DNA from: Tahibacter sp042701255
Lineage (GTDB): Bacteria; Pseudomonadota; Gammaproteobacteria; Xanthomonadales; Rhodanobacteraceae
Assembly: GCF_042701255.1 (NCBI RefSeq)
Contig: NZ_CP170554.1
Span: forward strand, 3,410,001-3,474,000
Direction: 5' to 3'
Length of the DNA stretch: 64,000 nt
Under the pieces are notes generated by a model that was not told the origin of the DNA, made no database searches, and was given only the letters and a program-made list of their open reading frames with translations. Positions within the stretch are counted from its first letter, which is position 1; every line of letters starts with the position of its first letter. A program made the position numbers and the translations under genes. Of the stretch, positions 42,673 through 51,811 are shown piece by piece.

Positions 42673-44334
42673 TCAGCCCAGCACGCCGTCGGCGTGAGCC
42701 GGCTTGGCCAGGATCTTCAGCCCTTCGGCGGCCGCGCCGACGAAATGCCGCACCAGCGGCTGCGTGCCGGGCTCCAGCAAGGTCAGCACGCGTTCCTGCA
42801 GCCGGCGTTCCTCGTTGGTCACGCGTTCGTGCTGGCGCAGATGCTCCAGCCACGAGGCGACGCTGAAATATTCGAGGAAGCTGCCGGGCAGGGCGGTGTC
42901 CTCGGCGATGCCCCAGGTGATCGCGCCGTCGCGCCGGCGGCTGCGGCCGAGTTCGCGCAGTACGTCGAGGAAGGCGGTGCGCTGCGCCGGCACGACGTGG
43001 TATTCGATCGTGATCAGCACCGGGCCGCGATCGGTGTTCAAGGCGTCGTCGGCGACGACGGGCTGCGCCCAGTGCCCCGACGGCGTGACGTCGATGCGCG
43101 CCGCATCGCCGAGGTGCCAGCGCTGCGTCAGCAGCGCGGCGAGCGCCGTGCCGACCGCCGCGACGAGCAGCGCCTGCAGCACCGAATAGCGTTGAGCCAA
43201 GGTGCCCCAGCCGAGGCTGCCCAGCGCCATGCCGGCCGAGAACACGACGATGTACAGCGCCAGCGCCCGCGCGCGCACCCAGGCCGGCACCGCGGTCTGC
43301 GCGGCGATCTGCAGCGAGGACAGCACGCTGATCCAGGCGAAGCCGGCGACGAGGCCGATCGGGTACAGCGCGCGCAGGTCGCGCAGCAGCGCGACGCCGG
43401 CGATGCAGCCCGCATACAGCAGACTCGCCAGCAGGAACAGCCGGTCGGCATCGAGACGGCGGCGCAGGCGCGGCAGCAGCACGGCGCCGCTGATCGCGCC
43501 GATGCCGATGCAGCCCAGCAGCAGACCGTAGGTGCCGGCGCTGGCCTTGAGCTCCTGGCGCACGACGATCGGCAGCAGCGCGGTCAGCGCGCTGGCGAAC
43601 GCGAAGAACGCGCCGGTGCGGATCAGCACGGCCTGCAGCACGCTGGCCTGGCTCGCGTAGCGCAGGCCGGCGCGCAGCGCGAGACCGAAGGATTCCGGCG
43701 GCAAGGCCGATGCGGCCGGCGCGCGTTTCCAGCGCCACAGCGCGAACACGATCGCGAGAAACGTCAGCGCGTTGATCGCGAACGCCGCGGCGGCGCCGGC
43801 CTGGGCGACGATGAGACCGCCGATGGCCGGACCGGTCGCGCGCGCGATGTTCATGCTCAGCGAACCCAGCGCGACGGCGCTGCCGAGCAGCGACTTGGGC
43901 ACGAGCTCGGGCGTGGTCGCCTGCTGCGCCGGCATGGCCATGGCCGCGCCGCAGCCGAGCGCGAAGGTCAGCAGCACCAGCGACCAGGGGCCGAGCATGT
44001 CGAGCTGCGCCAGCACGGCCAGCGTGCCCGCGGCGAGAAACATCCACAGCTGCGCGAGGATCAGATAGCGGCGCCGGTCGACGATGTCGGCCAGCGTTCC
44101 GGCGACGATCGCGAGCAGCACGACCGGCAGGGTCGTCGCCGACTGCACCGCGGCGACCATCAGCGGCGAGCCCGTGGTTTCCGCCATGATCCAGGCCGCC
44201 GCGACGTCGTGGATCCAGGTGCCGATGTTGCCGACCAGGATGGCCAGCCACAGCGAACGGAAGGCCGGATGCTGCAGCGGCGCCCAGGCGCCGGTTTCGG
44301 GAGTGTCGCGGGTGTCGGGGTTGCGGTCAGACAT
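42673..44334 (-). CDS. MFS exporter with C-terminal monooxygenase-like domain
   Basis: A 553-residue transporter of the MFS_3 (EntS-like) group. About twelve transmembrane helices occupy residues 20-410, with the MFS loop motif in GTLADIVDRRRYLI. A soluble extension of about 100 residues follows (LITIEYHVVPAQRTAFLDVL ... SWLEHLRQHERV) and resembles the dimeric ABM/antibiotic-biosynthesis monooxygenase fold. This MFS-plus-ABM fusion is known from some exporters but its role is unclear. The start at 44334 overlaps the end of the NarL-type regulator by 8 bases, so the exporter is probably under that regulator's operon. Confidence 0.88.
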   Translation of the reverse strand: MSDRNPDTRDTPETGAWAPLQHPAFRSLWLAILVGNIGTWIHDVAAAWIMAETTGSPLMVAAVQSATTLPVVLLAIVAGTLADIVDRRRYLILAQLWMFLAAGTLAVLAQLDMLGPWSLVLLTFALGCGAAMAMPAQQATTPELVPKSLLGSAVALGSLSMNIARATGPAIGGLIVAQAGAAAAFAINALTFLAIVFALWRWKRAPAASALPPESFGLALRAGLRYASQASVLQAVLIRTGAFFAFASALTALLPIVVRQELKASAGTYGLLLGCIGIGAISGAVLLPRLRRRLDADRLFLLASLLYAGCIAGVALLRDLRALYPIGLVAGFAWISVLSSLQIAAQTAVPAWVRARALALYIVVFSAGMALGSLGWGTLAQRYSVLQALLVAAVGTALAALLTQRWHLGDAARIDVTPSGHWAQPVVADDALNTDRGPVLITIEYHVVPAQRTAFLDVLRELGRSRRRDGAITWGIAEDTALPGSFLEYFSVASWLEHLRQHERVTNEERRLQERVLTLLEPGTQPLVRHFVGAAAEGLKILAKPAHADGVLG

Positions 44335-44953
44335 CGAATATCCCTCGGCGCAGGCCAATGGTGACGGCATGGGTGCGGTCGTTCGCGCCCAGTTTGGCAA
44401 GAATGCTCTTCATGTGGGCCTTGACGGTTTCCTCGCTGATGCCCAGCTGCGCGGCGACGATCTTGTTCGAGTTGCCGGCCGCGACGCCGCGCAGTATTTC
44501 GATTTCGCGGGCGCTCAGCGGCGTGTCGCCCGCGTGCGCGGCGATCTCGCCGGCGACCTCGGCCGCGATGCGCCGGCGCCCGGCCATGGCGCCGCGCACG
44601 GTGTCGACGAGCTCCTTGCGCAGCGAACTCTTGAGCAGATAGCCCTGCGCGCCGGCCTGCAGCGCACGCAGCGCCTGCACGTCGCCGGCGTAGGTCGTCA
44701 GCACGATGATGCGCGCATCGGGAAATTCGGCGCGGATCGCGATGATGGCGTCCACGCCGCCGCAGCGCGGCATCTGCAGATCCATCAGGGTCACGTCGGG
44801 ACGATGCCTGCGGAACGCGGCGACGGCCTCGTCGCCGTCGGCGGCTTCGGCCACGAGCTGCAGATCGTCCTCGCCCTCGAGCACACCGGCGATGCCTTCG
44901 CGCAGCAGCGGATGGTCGTCGACCACGAGCAGGCGTATCGGCGCGTCGCTCAC
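44327..44953 (-). CDS. NarL/FixJ-family response regulator
   Basis: A 208-residue regulator with a receiver domain (D12/D13 acidic pair, phospho-acceptor D58, Lys in YLLKSS) and a C-terminal LuxR-type helix-turn-helix (LSAREIEILRGVAAGNSNKIVAAQLGIS within about 145-205). It is encoded between its likely kinase and the MFS exporter, and probably controls the exporter. Confidence 0.93.
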   Translation of the reverse strand: MSDAPIRLLVVDDHPLLREGIAGVLEGEDDLQLVAEAADGDEAVAAFRRHRPDVTLMDLQMPRCGGVDAIIAIRAEFPDARIIVLTTYAGDVQALRALQAGAQGYLLKSSLRKELVDTVRGAMAGRRRIAAEVAGEIAAHAGDTPLSAREIEILRGVAAGNSNKIVAAQLGISEETVKAHMKSILAKLGANDRTHAVTIGLRRGIFDV

Positions 44954-45074
44954 GGGCGGGCTCCGGTCAGGCGCCGCTGTCGCGGGCTTGCGCGTGGTGA
45001 CGGTGTGGCGACCGGCGGGCGCAACGACGATGGCGGGCAGGGATGCGGCATGGTTTCCTCGTTCGCTCGCGGTG

Positions 45075-48000
45075 TCAGGGTTTGCCGGCCGGCAGCAGGC
45101 GGATCAGCCACTGCCAGCGGCGGCGCTGCGGCAGCGGCAGCAGCAGTTCGATTTCCGTGCCGCGATCATGGCGGCTCCAGATGTTGAGCTCTGCGCCCAG
45201 CGCCCGCGCACGCTCGCGCATGCCCGACAGTCCCCAGTGGCCGGCCTTGCCGCCGGCGTCGAGTATGGCCTCGGCGATGCCCTGGCCGTCATCGCGCACG
45301 CGCAGCCGCAGGCGTTCGCGTTCCGCGACGATCTCGACCTCGATGCTCCGCGCATGGGCGTGGCGGAACGCGTTGTACAGCGCTTCGCGGCCGATGCGGA
45401 AAATCTCGTCGCGGCGCAGCGAATCCAGGGCCGGCAGGCGGCCTTCGACGACGACGCGAAACGCCGCCGGATAGGCTTCGGCCAGTTCCGCGCCGGTACG
45501 TGCGAACGCGTCGGACAGGTCCGGCTCGTCCGCACCGAGGCCGGTGCGCAGGTCCTGCACGCGGTCGCGCGCTTCGATGACGAGCGCCTCGGCGCGGTCC
45601 AGGGTCGTCTCCAGCGCGTCGCGCAGCGGCTCGGTCCGCGGCACCTTGTTGGCGATGGCCTGGAAACGCAGGATCAGACCGTGCACGCCCTGCAGCAAGG
45701 TGTCGTGCAGCTCGCGCGCGATGCGTTCGCGCTCGCGGTGGCGTTCGTCCAGCCGTGCGCGCAGGCGCGCGGCGAGCTGGCGCAGGCGCAGCAGGTACAG
45801 CGCAAACAGGGTCGCCGCCGCGGCCAGCGCGCACAAGGTATAGAAAACCCAGGTTTCCACGAAGCGCGGCTCGATGCGGAAATCCAGGGTCGCGCCGGTG
45901 CGGTTCCAGACGCCGCTGTCGTTGGCCGCGATCACGTCGAAGCGATACGCGCCGGGCCCGAGGTTGGTGTAGAACGCGCGCCGCCGCGTGCCGGCGTCCT
46001 GCCAGTCGGCATCGACGCCGCTCAGGCGATAGCGCAGCTTCACGCGGCGCGGCACCGACAGGCTCAGCGCGGTGTAGTCGACCTGCAGGTCGCGCGTGCC
46101 CGGCAGCAGGACCAGGCCGTCGCGTACCGCATAGTCGTAGCCGCCGGCGCGCAGCGCACGTATCGCGACCGGCGGCACGGCCGCATTGCTGTGCAGTTGC
46201 GCCGGATCGATGCGCGCGATGCCCTGATTCGTCGCGAACCACAGCCGCCCGGCCGCGTCACGCACGGCTGACGACGAAGCGGGGAACTGCAGGGCGACGC
46301 CGTGCAGGCCGTCGTCCTTGTCGAACACGCGTACGGCGACGGGCCGGCCCGTCGCCGCCGCGGCGTGCAGCGCCGCCGGCGCGGCCTGGATGATGCCGTG
46401 CAGCCCGTTGAACCAGACCGCGCCGTCGGCCGCGACGACGATGCCGCTGACGGCATTGAGCAGCTCCGGCGGATCGGTCGCGATCGCGCTGGCGTGTTCC
46501 CCCTGCAGCAGCGCGACGCCGCTTTCGCCGGCGACCAGCAGCGCGTCGCCGAACGCGGCCAGCGCAGTGATCGTGCCGGCCGGCATGCCGTCGGCTTCGG
46601 TATAGGTGCGCTGCTCGCCGTCGTGCCAGCGCAGCAGCCGGCTGTTGCCGTAGCCCAGCCAGAACGCACCGTCGGCGCCGCGCAGCAGCACCGAGGCGTT
46701 CTGCGGGTCGAGTGCCGGCGCGACCGGCTGCCATCGCTCGTCCGCATGGCGCTGCAGACCGCCGGGCTGCCACAGCGCGTACAGCCCCGCGTCGCCGCCG
46801 CCGGTGATGAGGCTGACCGAGGCGTTGGCCGCGAGCGGCGCCGGCGCCAGCGACGTGAGCCGGCCGTCCTGCCAGCGCCAGAGGCCGGGCGCCGTGGTGA
46901 ACCAGATCGTGTCGTCGCGGCCGGCGGCCAGTCCGGCGACGTTGTCCGTCGGCGCGGTGAACAGACGCTGCAGCGGACTGTCGTGCAGCGCGTACACCGA
47001 GGCGCGATTGGCCACGAGCAGGCCGTAGCGTTCGCTCGCGCTCAGCGCGTAGCCGGGCTGATCGTCGAGCCGCTCGTCACGCAGCATGCGCACGTTGTTG
47101 TAGCGGAAGCGGTGCAGGCCGAGGTTGGTGCCGGCCCAGACGTTGCCTTCGCGATCGACCAGCAGCGGCACGGTCTTGTTCGAGCTCAGGCCGTTGTGTT
47201 CGTCGATGCTCGCGTCGAAGTCGGCATCGCGCAGGCCGTGGCCGTTCGCGATGCCGGCCAAGCGCGAGCTGCGCCGCACGCCGCCGTTGTTGCGGTCGGT
47301 GCCCCAGAACACGCCGTCGCGGTCGAAGCGCATCTGCGCGAAATGAATCGGCGGCGGTGCGTCCGTTTCGTGCGTTGCCGCGACGGCGTCGTCGGCGCCG
47401 GTGAACGCGCGCGTGCCGAGCTTCCTGTCGGACAGCCACAGACGTCCGTCCGGCGCCTGCGCCAGGGACGCATGGCCGCCGCCGAGCACGACGCCGCTGC
47501 GGCGGAAGCGATGCTCGCCGGGCGGCAGATAGACCAGGGTGGTGTCGGTCGCGACCCAGAGCGTGCCGTCGGCGGCGGTCAGCACCGCATCGGCGCGTGG
47601 TTCCGGAAAGTCCCAGTCGGCGCCGATCCGCTGCCAGCGCGTGCCGTCGAAGCGCAGCAGTCCGTCGCGCGTGGCCGCGGCCCAGAGCGTGCCGCTGCGG
47701 TCCTCGGCGAAACCCGTCGTCATCGTCGTCGGCGCGCCGGCCGATGCGTCGTAGTGCTGCCAGCGCCCGTCGCGCAGCACGCTGATGCCGCCGGGCAGGA
47801 AACCGATCCAGAGCGCATCGTCGGCGGCCGCATACAGCGCAGTCATGTTGCTGTTGGCCAGACCTTGCGACGGCGGCGGCGCATAGCGCTCGAAGCTCAC
47901 GCCGTCGAAGCGGAACAGGCCGTTGCCGGTGCCGAGCCAGAGATAGCCGTCGCGGCGTTGCGCCAACGCCCAGATGTCCGGCGGCGCACCTTCCTGCAGG

Positions 48001-48152
48001 CTCCAGGCGCTGTGGTGGTATTGCGGCGCGGCCAGCGGATCGCGCGGCGCGTCGGGCGGAATCGCTGCGCGGGCCAGCAGCGGAGCGAACAGCACGCAGA
48101 ACAGCAGACGGCAGCGTCGACGCGGTGCGGTACTGGTTCCGGCGGCTGTCAC
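45075..48152 (-). CDS. Two-component sensor kinase with Reg_prop propeller and Y_Y_Y domain
   Basis: A 1025-residue hybrid-type sensor. A signal peptide (ending ARAAI) precedes a periplasmic double beta-propeller of Reg_prop repeats (DGYLWLGTGNGLFRFDG, RSGTLWAAATRDGLLRFDG and others), a Y_Y_Y domain (YRLSGVDADWQDAGTRRRAFYTNL), one transmembrane helix and a HisKA_3 kinase (H box RIARELHDTLLQGVHG, then HATPase with GHWGLSGMRERA). Such sensors often detect saccharides or other extracellular substrates. I prefer the GTG start at 48152, which has GAGGAA just upstream, over an ATG at 48212 that reads into the repeat region. Confidence 0.9.
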   Translation of the reverse strand: MTAAGTSTAPRRRCRLLFCVLFAPLLARAAIPPDAPRDPLAAPQYHHSAWSLQEGAPPDIWALAQRRDGYLWLGTGNGLFRFDGVSFERYAPPPSQGLANSNMTALYAAADDALWIGFLPGGISVLRDGRWQHYDASAGAPTTMTTGFAEDRSGTLWAAATRDGLLRFDGTRWQRIGADWDFPEPRADAVLTAADGTLWVATDTTLVYLPPGEHRFRRSGVVLGGGHASLAQAPDGRLWLSDRKLGTRAFTGADDAVAATHETDAPPPIHFAQMRFDRDGVFWGTDRNNGGVRRSSRLAGIANGHGLRDADFDASIDEHNGLSSNKTVPLLVDREGNVWAGTNLGLHRFRYNNVRMLRDERLDDQPGYALSASERYGLLVANRASVYALHDSPLQRLFTAPTDNVAGLAAGRDDTIWFTTAPGLWRWQDGRLTSLAPAPLAANASVSLITGGGDAGLYALWQPGGLQRHADERWQPVAPALDPQNASVLLRGADGAFWLGYGNSRLLRWHDGEQRTYTEADGMPAGTITALAAFGDALLVAGESGVALLQGEHASAIATDPPELLNAVSGIVVAADGAVWFNGLHGIIQAAPAALHAAAATGRPVAVRVFDKDDGLHGVALQFPASSSAVRDAAGRLWFATNQGIARIDPAQLHSNAAVPPVAIRALRAGGYDYAVRDGLVLLPGTRDLQVDYTALSLSVPRRVKLRYRLSGVDADWQDAGTRRRAFYTNLGPGAYRFDVIAANDSGVWNRTGATLDFRIEPRFVETWVFYTLCALAAAATLFALYLLRLRQLAARLRARLDERHRERERIARELHDTLLQGVHGLILRFQAIANKVPRTEPLRDALETTLDRAEALVIEARDRVQDLRTGLGADEPDLSDAFARTGAELAEAYPAAFRVVVEGRLPALDSLRRDEIFRIGREALYNAFRHAHARSIEVEIVAERERLRLRVRDDGQGIAEAILDAGGKAGHWGLSGMRERARALGAELNIWSRHDRGTEIELLLPLPQRRRWQWLIRLLPAGKP

Positions 48153-48204
48153 GTTTCCTCCCGCGCGGCGCGCGCAAACCGATGAATGTACACGCCGGCG
48201 CTGT

Positions 48205-48269
48205 CGCGGCATCCCTCGAAAGAGGGATGCCGCGGCTCCGCGAACCAGGGATGCCGCGGCGCGGCATCC
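48205..48269. repeat. Tandem palindromic repeat pair (GGGATGCCGCGG family)
   Basis: Two hairpins lie side by side. The first is a perfect 13-bp stem with a GAAA loop (CGCGGCATCCCTC / GAGGGATGCCGCG, 48205-48234). The second is a 9-bp stem with a 3-base loop (GGATGCCGC/GCGGCATCC, 48249-48269). Both share the GGATGCCGCG core. They occupy the divergent region between the sensor kinase and the small membrane protein gene, and look like REP-type dispersed repeats. Confidence 0.7.
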
Positions 48270-48442
48270 GTCCTAGTGTGTCGTCCTGCAAACCGCCATC
48301 GAAGGCTTCCGCGATCCTTCGCTCCGCACGCCGTTGTCGCTCGCCGCCGCGCTGCGGCGTTTCCTCGCGGCGCCGCGTACCGGAACGAAATCTTGCAGAA
48401 ACGCTTCGCCGGATTGACGCGAAAGGATACTGGCCCCGGACG

Positions 48443-48793
48443 ATGCAGCGCTTGTACTCGATCTTTCCGCAGGGACTGCCGGGCTGCGGCCTCGCGCTGC
48501 TGCGCATCGGCGTCGCCGCCGCGCTCGTGCAGCAGACGGCCGACCTGGACCTGCCGCTGCGCATGGCCGCCTGGCTGCCGGTCGCAGCGTTGTTGATCGG
48601 CCTGCTGACGCCGTGGTTCGCCACGCTCGGCGTCGTGCTGGCGCTGCTGCAGGCGGTGCTCGGCGTGCTCGCACCGCTGCCGGCGACGATCGCCGTCTGC
48701 CATGCCGCCGCGCTGGGCCTGCTCGGTCCAGGCGCCTATTCCCTGGATGCGCGCCTGTTCGGGCGCCGCCGACTGACGTTTCCCCGCGCATGA
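48443..48793 (+). CDS. Small DoxX-like membrane protein
   Basis: A 116-residue protein with about four hydrophobic helices and a short Arg-rich end (LFGRRRLTF). The pattern PGCGLALLRIGVAAALV near the start resembles DoxX/MauE-type proteins, but it is short and the assignment is tentative. Its stop overlaps the start of the AraC-type gene (ATGA at 48790-48793), so the two are coupled. Confidence 0.65.
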   Translation: MQRLYSIFPQGLPGCGLALLRIGVAAALVQQTADLDLPLRMAAWLPVAALLIGLLTPWFATLGVVLALLQAVLGVLAPLPATIAVCHAAALGLLGPGAYSLDARLFGRRRLTFPRA

Positions 48794-49218
48794 GCCCGCC
48801 CGAACTCATCCCCGAGACAGCGCCGGCGCGCGGCCGCGGTCTCAGCGATCGCGCCTTGCAGCGTGTGACCGACTGCATCCGAGCCAACCTCGCCGAGGAC
48901 CTGTCGCTGTCGCGTCTGGCCGCGGCGGCGTGCATCAGCCGCTTTCATTTCGCGCGGCTGTTCCGTGCCCGCATGGGCATGAGCCCGATGCAGTACGTGC
49001 GTCGTGAACGCATCGCGATGGCCCAATATCTGCTGCGCAGCAACGGGACGCTGGGCCTGTCGCGCATTGCCGCGGCGCTGGGCTTCTTCGACCAGAGCCA
49101 TTTCACGCGCGTGTTCGGCCGCATGACCGGCCAGTCGCCGGGCGAGTATGCGCGGACGCAGGCGGCGCCGGCCGGTGCCGGCGCTGCGCGGGACGAGAAA
49201 GGGTGCGCGTCGGGTTGA
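48790..49218 (+). CDS. AraC-family transcriptional regulator, DNA-binding domain only
   Basis: A 142-residue protein consisting almost only of the two helix-turn-helix units of the AraC family: LSLSRLAAAACISRFHFARLF and LSRIAAALGFFDQSHFTRVFGRMTGQSPGEY. No effector-binding domain is present, which resembles the SoxS/MarA layout. It is translationally coupled to a small membrane protein gene. Its targets may include the downstream pirin/hydrolase genes; this is a guess from position. Confidence 0.88.
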   Translation: MSPPELIPETAPARGRGLSDRALQRVTDCIRANLAEDLSLSRLAAAACISRFHFARLFRARMGMSPMQYVRRERIAMAQYLLRSNGTLGLSRIAAALGFFDQSHFTRVFGRMTGQSPGEYARTQAAPAGAGAARDEKGCASG

Positions 49219-49388
49219 GCGGACGAACGTGTCCGGCTCCCCGCACGGCGAAGGCGGGCGTGTTGCCCGGCGCGGCGATCGGTCAGTCTATGTAGCCAAT
49301 CTGGAAACGATCAGTTTCGATTGTTGCTGTTTTAAAGCGACCGCGCCGGGACTAAGGTAGCGCCCATCATCCACACCGGAGCACCGAC
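49219..49388 (+). promoter_or_regulatory. Promoter region of the pirin gene
   Basis: A locally AT-rich stretch (about 49285-49345) in an otherwise GC-rich region, with a short inverted repeat GAAAC-GATCA-GTTTC (49304-49318). It could be an operator for the pirin gene. No convincing -35/-10 pair can be fixed. Confidence 0.35.
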
Positions 49389-50090
49389 ATGATCGAACGC
49401 CGTCCTTTCAGCAGCCTCGGCGGAGCCAACCACGGCTGGCTCGACGCCAAGCATCATTTCTCGTTCGCGGGCTACCACGATGCGCAGCGCATGGGCTGGG
49501 GCGCACTGCGCGTCTGGAACGACGACACGATCGCCGCGAACACGGGCTTTCCGCCGCATCCGCATTCGGACATGGAAATCATCACCTACGTCCGCGACGG
49601 TGCGATCACGCACCAGGACAACCTCGGCAACCACGGCCGTACCGAGGCCGGCGACGTGCAGGTCATGAGCGCCGGCAGCGGCATCCAGCACGCCGAGTAC
49701 AACCGCGAGTCGGAAACGACGCGGATCTTCCAGATCTGGATCATTCCCGACAGCCGCGGCGGCAAGCCGACCTGGGGCGCCAAGCCGTTTCCCAAGGGCG
49801 ATCGCGCCGGCCGCTTCGTGACCCTGGCCAGCGGCCAGCCCGGCGACGACGACGCACTGCCGATCCGCGCCGATGCGCGCGTGCTCGGCCTGACCCTGGC
49901 GGCAGGGCAGAGCGCCGACTACGCGTTCGCCGCGAACCGCTGCGGCTATCTCGTGCCGGCCAAGGGGGCGATCGAGGTCAACGGCCAGCGCGTCGATGCG
50001 CGCGACGGCCTGGCGATCCGCAACGAGCCCACCCTGCACGTGGTCGCGCTCGACGATGCCGAAGTCGTGCTCGTCGATACGGCACCTTGA
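49389..50090 (+). CDS. Pirin-family cupin (YhhW-like quercetinase type)
   Basis: A 233-residue bicupin of the pirin family. The N-terminal cupin has the metal ligands in HPHSDMEIITY and GIQHAEYN (two His in the first block, then His and Glu), as in YhhW. Bacterial pirins of this length have quercetin 2,3-dioxygenase activity, and others modulate metabolism; which applies here is not known. It is followed by a chloroperoxidase-type hydrolase after 175 bases. Confidence 0.92.
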   Translation: MIERRPFSSLGGANHGWLDAKHHFSFAGYHDAQRMGWGALRVWNDDTIAANTGFPPHPHSDMEIITYVRDGAITHQDNLGNHGRTEAGDVQVMSAGSGIQHAEYNRESETTRIFQIWIIPDSRGGKPTWGAKPFPKGDRAGRFVTLASGQPGDDDALPIRADARVLGLTLAAGQSADYAFAANRCGYLVPAKGAIEVNGQRVDARDGLAIRNEPTLHVVALDDAEVVLVDTAP

Positions 50091-50265
50091 CGGCACTGCG
50101 CCGATAGTCCGGCGGCGGCGCTTCGCCGCCGCTGCGCGGGAACAGCACGAACCTGCAAGGCGTGCGGCCGGCGGCATGCGAACCTGACCGGCGTCGGCAC
50201 CGTCGTGGCCGCCGTGAACGCGGCCACCACGGTGTCCGTTATTCCCTTTGTGGATAAAGGCCGCC

Positions 50266-51246
50266 ATGTCGCCGCAGGACAGCAAGCCCATCGACGAAAC
50301 GCGCCGCCGGCTGCTGATCGCCGGCACTGCCGCCGGTGCGGCCCTGGCCGTCGCGCCGCTGTTCGACGGCACGGCCGCATCCGCCTCTCCACCTGCACGA
50401 ACCGGAGGACGCACCATGGGTACGATCACGACCAAAGACGGCGTACAGATCTATTACAAGGACTGGGGCCCGGCCAAGGGCGAGCCCGTCGTCTTCAGCC
50501 ACGGCTGGCCGCTGAATGCCGACAGCTGGGAAGCGCAGATGTTCTTCCTGGCCGACAAGGGCTATCGCTGCATCGCCCACGACCGCCGCGGCCACGGCCG
50601 TTCCAGCCAGCCCTGGGACGGCAACGACATGGATCACTACGCCGACGACCTGGCCGCGCTGCTCGACCAGCTCGACATCAAGGGCGCGGCGCTGTTCGGC
50701 TTCTCCACCGGCGGCGGCGAAGTCGCGCGCTACATCGGCCGTCACGGCACCAAGCGCGTCAGGAAAGCCGGCCTGATCTCGGCCGTGCCGCCGCTGATGC
50801 TCAGGACCGCGGCGAATCCGGGCGGTCTGCCGATCGACGTGTTCGACGGCCTGCGCGCCGGCTCCGTCGCCAATCGCGCACAGCTGTACCGCGACATCGC
50901 GAGCGGTCCGTTCTACGGCTACAACCGGCCGGACGCGAAGCCGTCCGCAGGCATCATCGACACGTTCTGGATGCAGGGCATGATGGCCGGGCACAAGAAC
51001 GCCTACGACAGCATTGCCGCGTTCTCCGCGACCGACTTCACCGAGGACCTCAAGAAGTTCGACGTGCCGACCCTGGTCGTGCACGGCGACGACGACCAGA
51101 TCGTGCCGATCGATGCGGCCGGGCGCGCCTCGGCCAAGCTCGTCAAGAACGCGAAGCTCATCGTCTATCCCGGCGCGCCGCACGGCCTGGCCGACACGCA
51201 CAAGGACAAGCTCAACGCGGATCTGCTGGAATTCCTGAAGTCCTGA
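50266..51246 (+). CDS. Alpha/beta-hydrolase, non-haem chloroperoxidase/arylesterase type, Tat signal
   Basis: A 326-residue hydrolase. An N-terminal twin-arginine leader (TRRRLLIAGTAAGAA) and a Ser/Ala linker precede the catalytic domain (from about residue 51), which matches cofactor-free haloperoxidases: oxyanion motif FSHGWPLNADSW, nucleophile GFSTGG, acid in VHGDDDQIVP and His in GAPHGL. These enzymes hydrolyse aryl esters and make peracids. The start at 50266 follows AAAGG 5 bases upstream. The domain alone, from the later ATG at 50416, would be cytosolic. Confidence 0.9.
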   Translation: MSPQDSKPIDETRRRLLIAGTAAGAALAVAPLFDGTAASASPPARTGGRTMGTITTKDGVQIYYKDWGPAKGEPVVFSHGWPLNADSWEAQMFFLADKGYRCIAHDRRGHGRSSQPWDGNDMDHYADDLAALLDQLDIKGAALFGFSTGGGEVARYIGRHGTKRVRKAGLISAVPPLMLRTAANPGGLPIDVFDGLRAGSVANRAQLYRDIASGPFYGYNRPDAKPSAGIIDTFWMQGMMAGHKNAYDSIAAFSATDFTEDLKKFDVPTLVVHGDDDQIVPIDAAGRASAKLVKNAKLIVYPGAPHGLADTHKDKLNADLLEFLKS

Positions 51247-51280
51247 CCGCGGCACCGAGCCGCCTGCGAGGAGACCTACC

Positions 51281-51787
51281 ATGTTGGGCATCACTGCGTT
51301 CGGCTGGGTGCATACGGTGATCAGTCTGCTCGCGATGGCGGCAGCCGTCGTCGCGCTCGTGCGCTACGGCGGCATCGCGCTCGCGACGGCCCCGGGCCGC
51401 GCCTTCGTCGGGCTGACCGTGGCGAGCTGCGTGACCGGGCTTTTCATCTTCCATCACGGCGGCTTCGGTCCGCCGCACGTGCTCGCGCTGACGACCCTGG
51501 TCGTGCTGGTCGTCGCGGCACTGGCCGAGCGTCGCCGCCTGTTCGGCGGCGCTTCGGCCTACGTGGCCACGGCAGCCTGGTCGCTCGCGTTCTTCTTCCA
51601 CTTCATTCCGGGCTTCACCGAAACCCTGACGCGGCTGCCGGTCGGCACGCCGTATGCGAGCGGACCCGATGATCCGAAACTGCAGACCCTGATCGGCGCG
51701 ACCTTCGCCGTATTCGTGATCGGCATGCTCTGGCAGCTGGTACGCCTGCGGCGCCGGCAGCGCGCCTTCGCGCCGGCGCGTAGCTGA
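51281..51787 (+). CDS. Four-helix membrane protein of unknown function
   Basis: A 168-residue integral membrane protein with about four helices (about 7-28, 38-58, 64-82 and a last one near 140-158) and a short basic C-terminus. Two histidines in FIFHHGGFGPPHVLAL and one in FFFHFIPGF might bind metal or haem, but I recognise no family. A GAGGAGA ribosome site precedes it. It lies 34 bases after the hydrolase and probably shares its transcript. Confidence 0.65.
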   Translation: MLGITAFGWVHTVISLLAMAAAVVALVRYGGIALATAPGRAFVGLTVASCVTGLFIFHHGGFGPPHVLALTTLVVLVVAALAERRRLFGGASAYVATAAWSLAFFFHFIPGFTETLTRLPVGTPYASGPDDPKLQTLIGATFAVFVIGMLWQLVRLRRRQRAFAPARS

Positions 51788-51811
51788 CGCCGGGGCGTCG
51801 GACGACGGCGC

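Noticed and set aside
49304..49318. LysR-type operator upstream of the pirin gene.
   Set aside because: The inverted repeat has only 5-bp arms and no LysR gene is adjacent; listed only as part of a promoter region.
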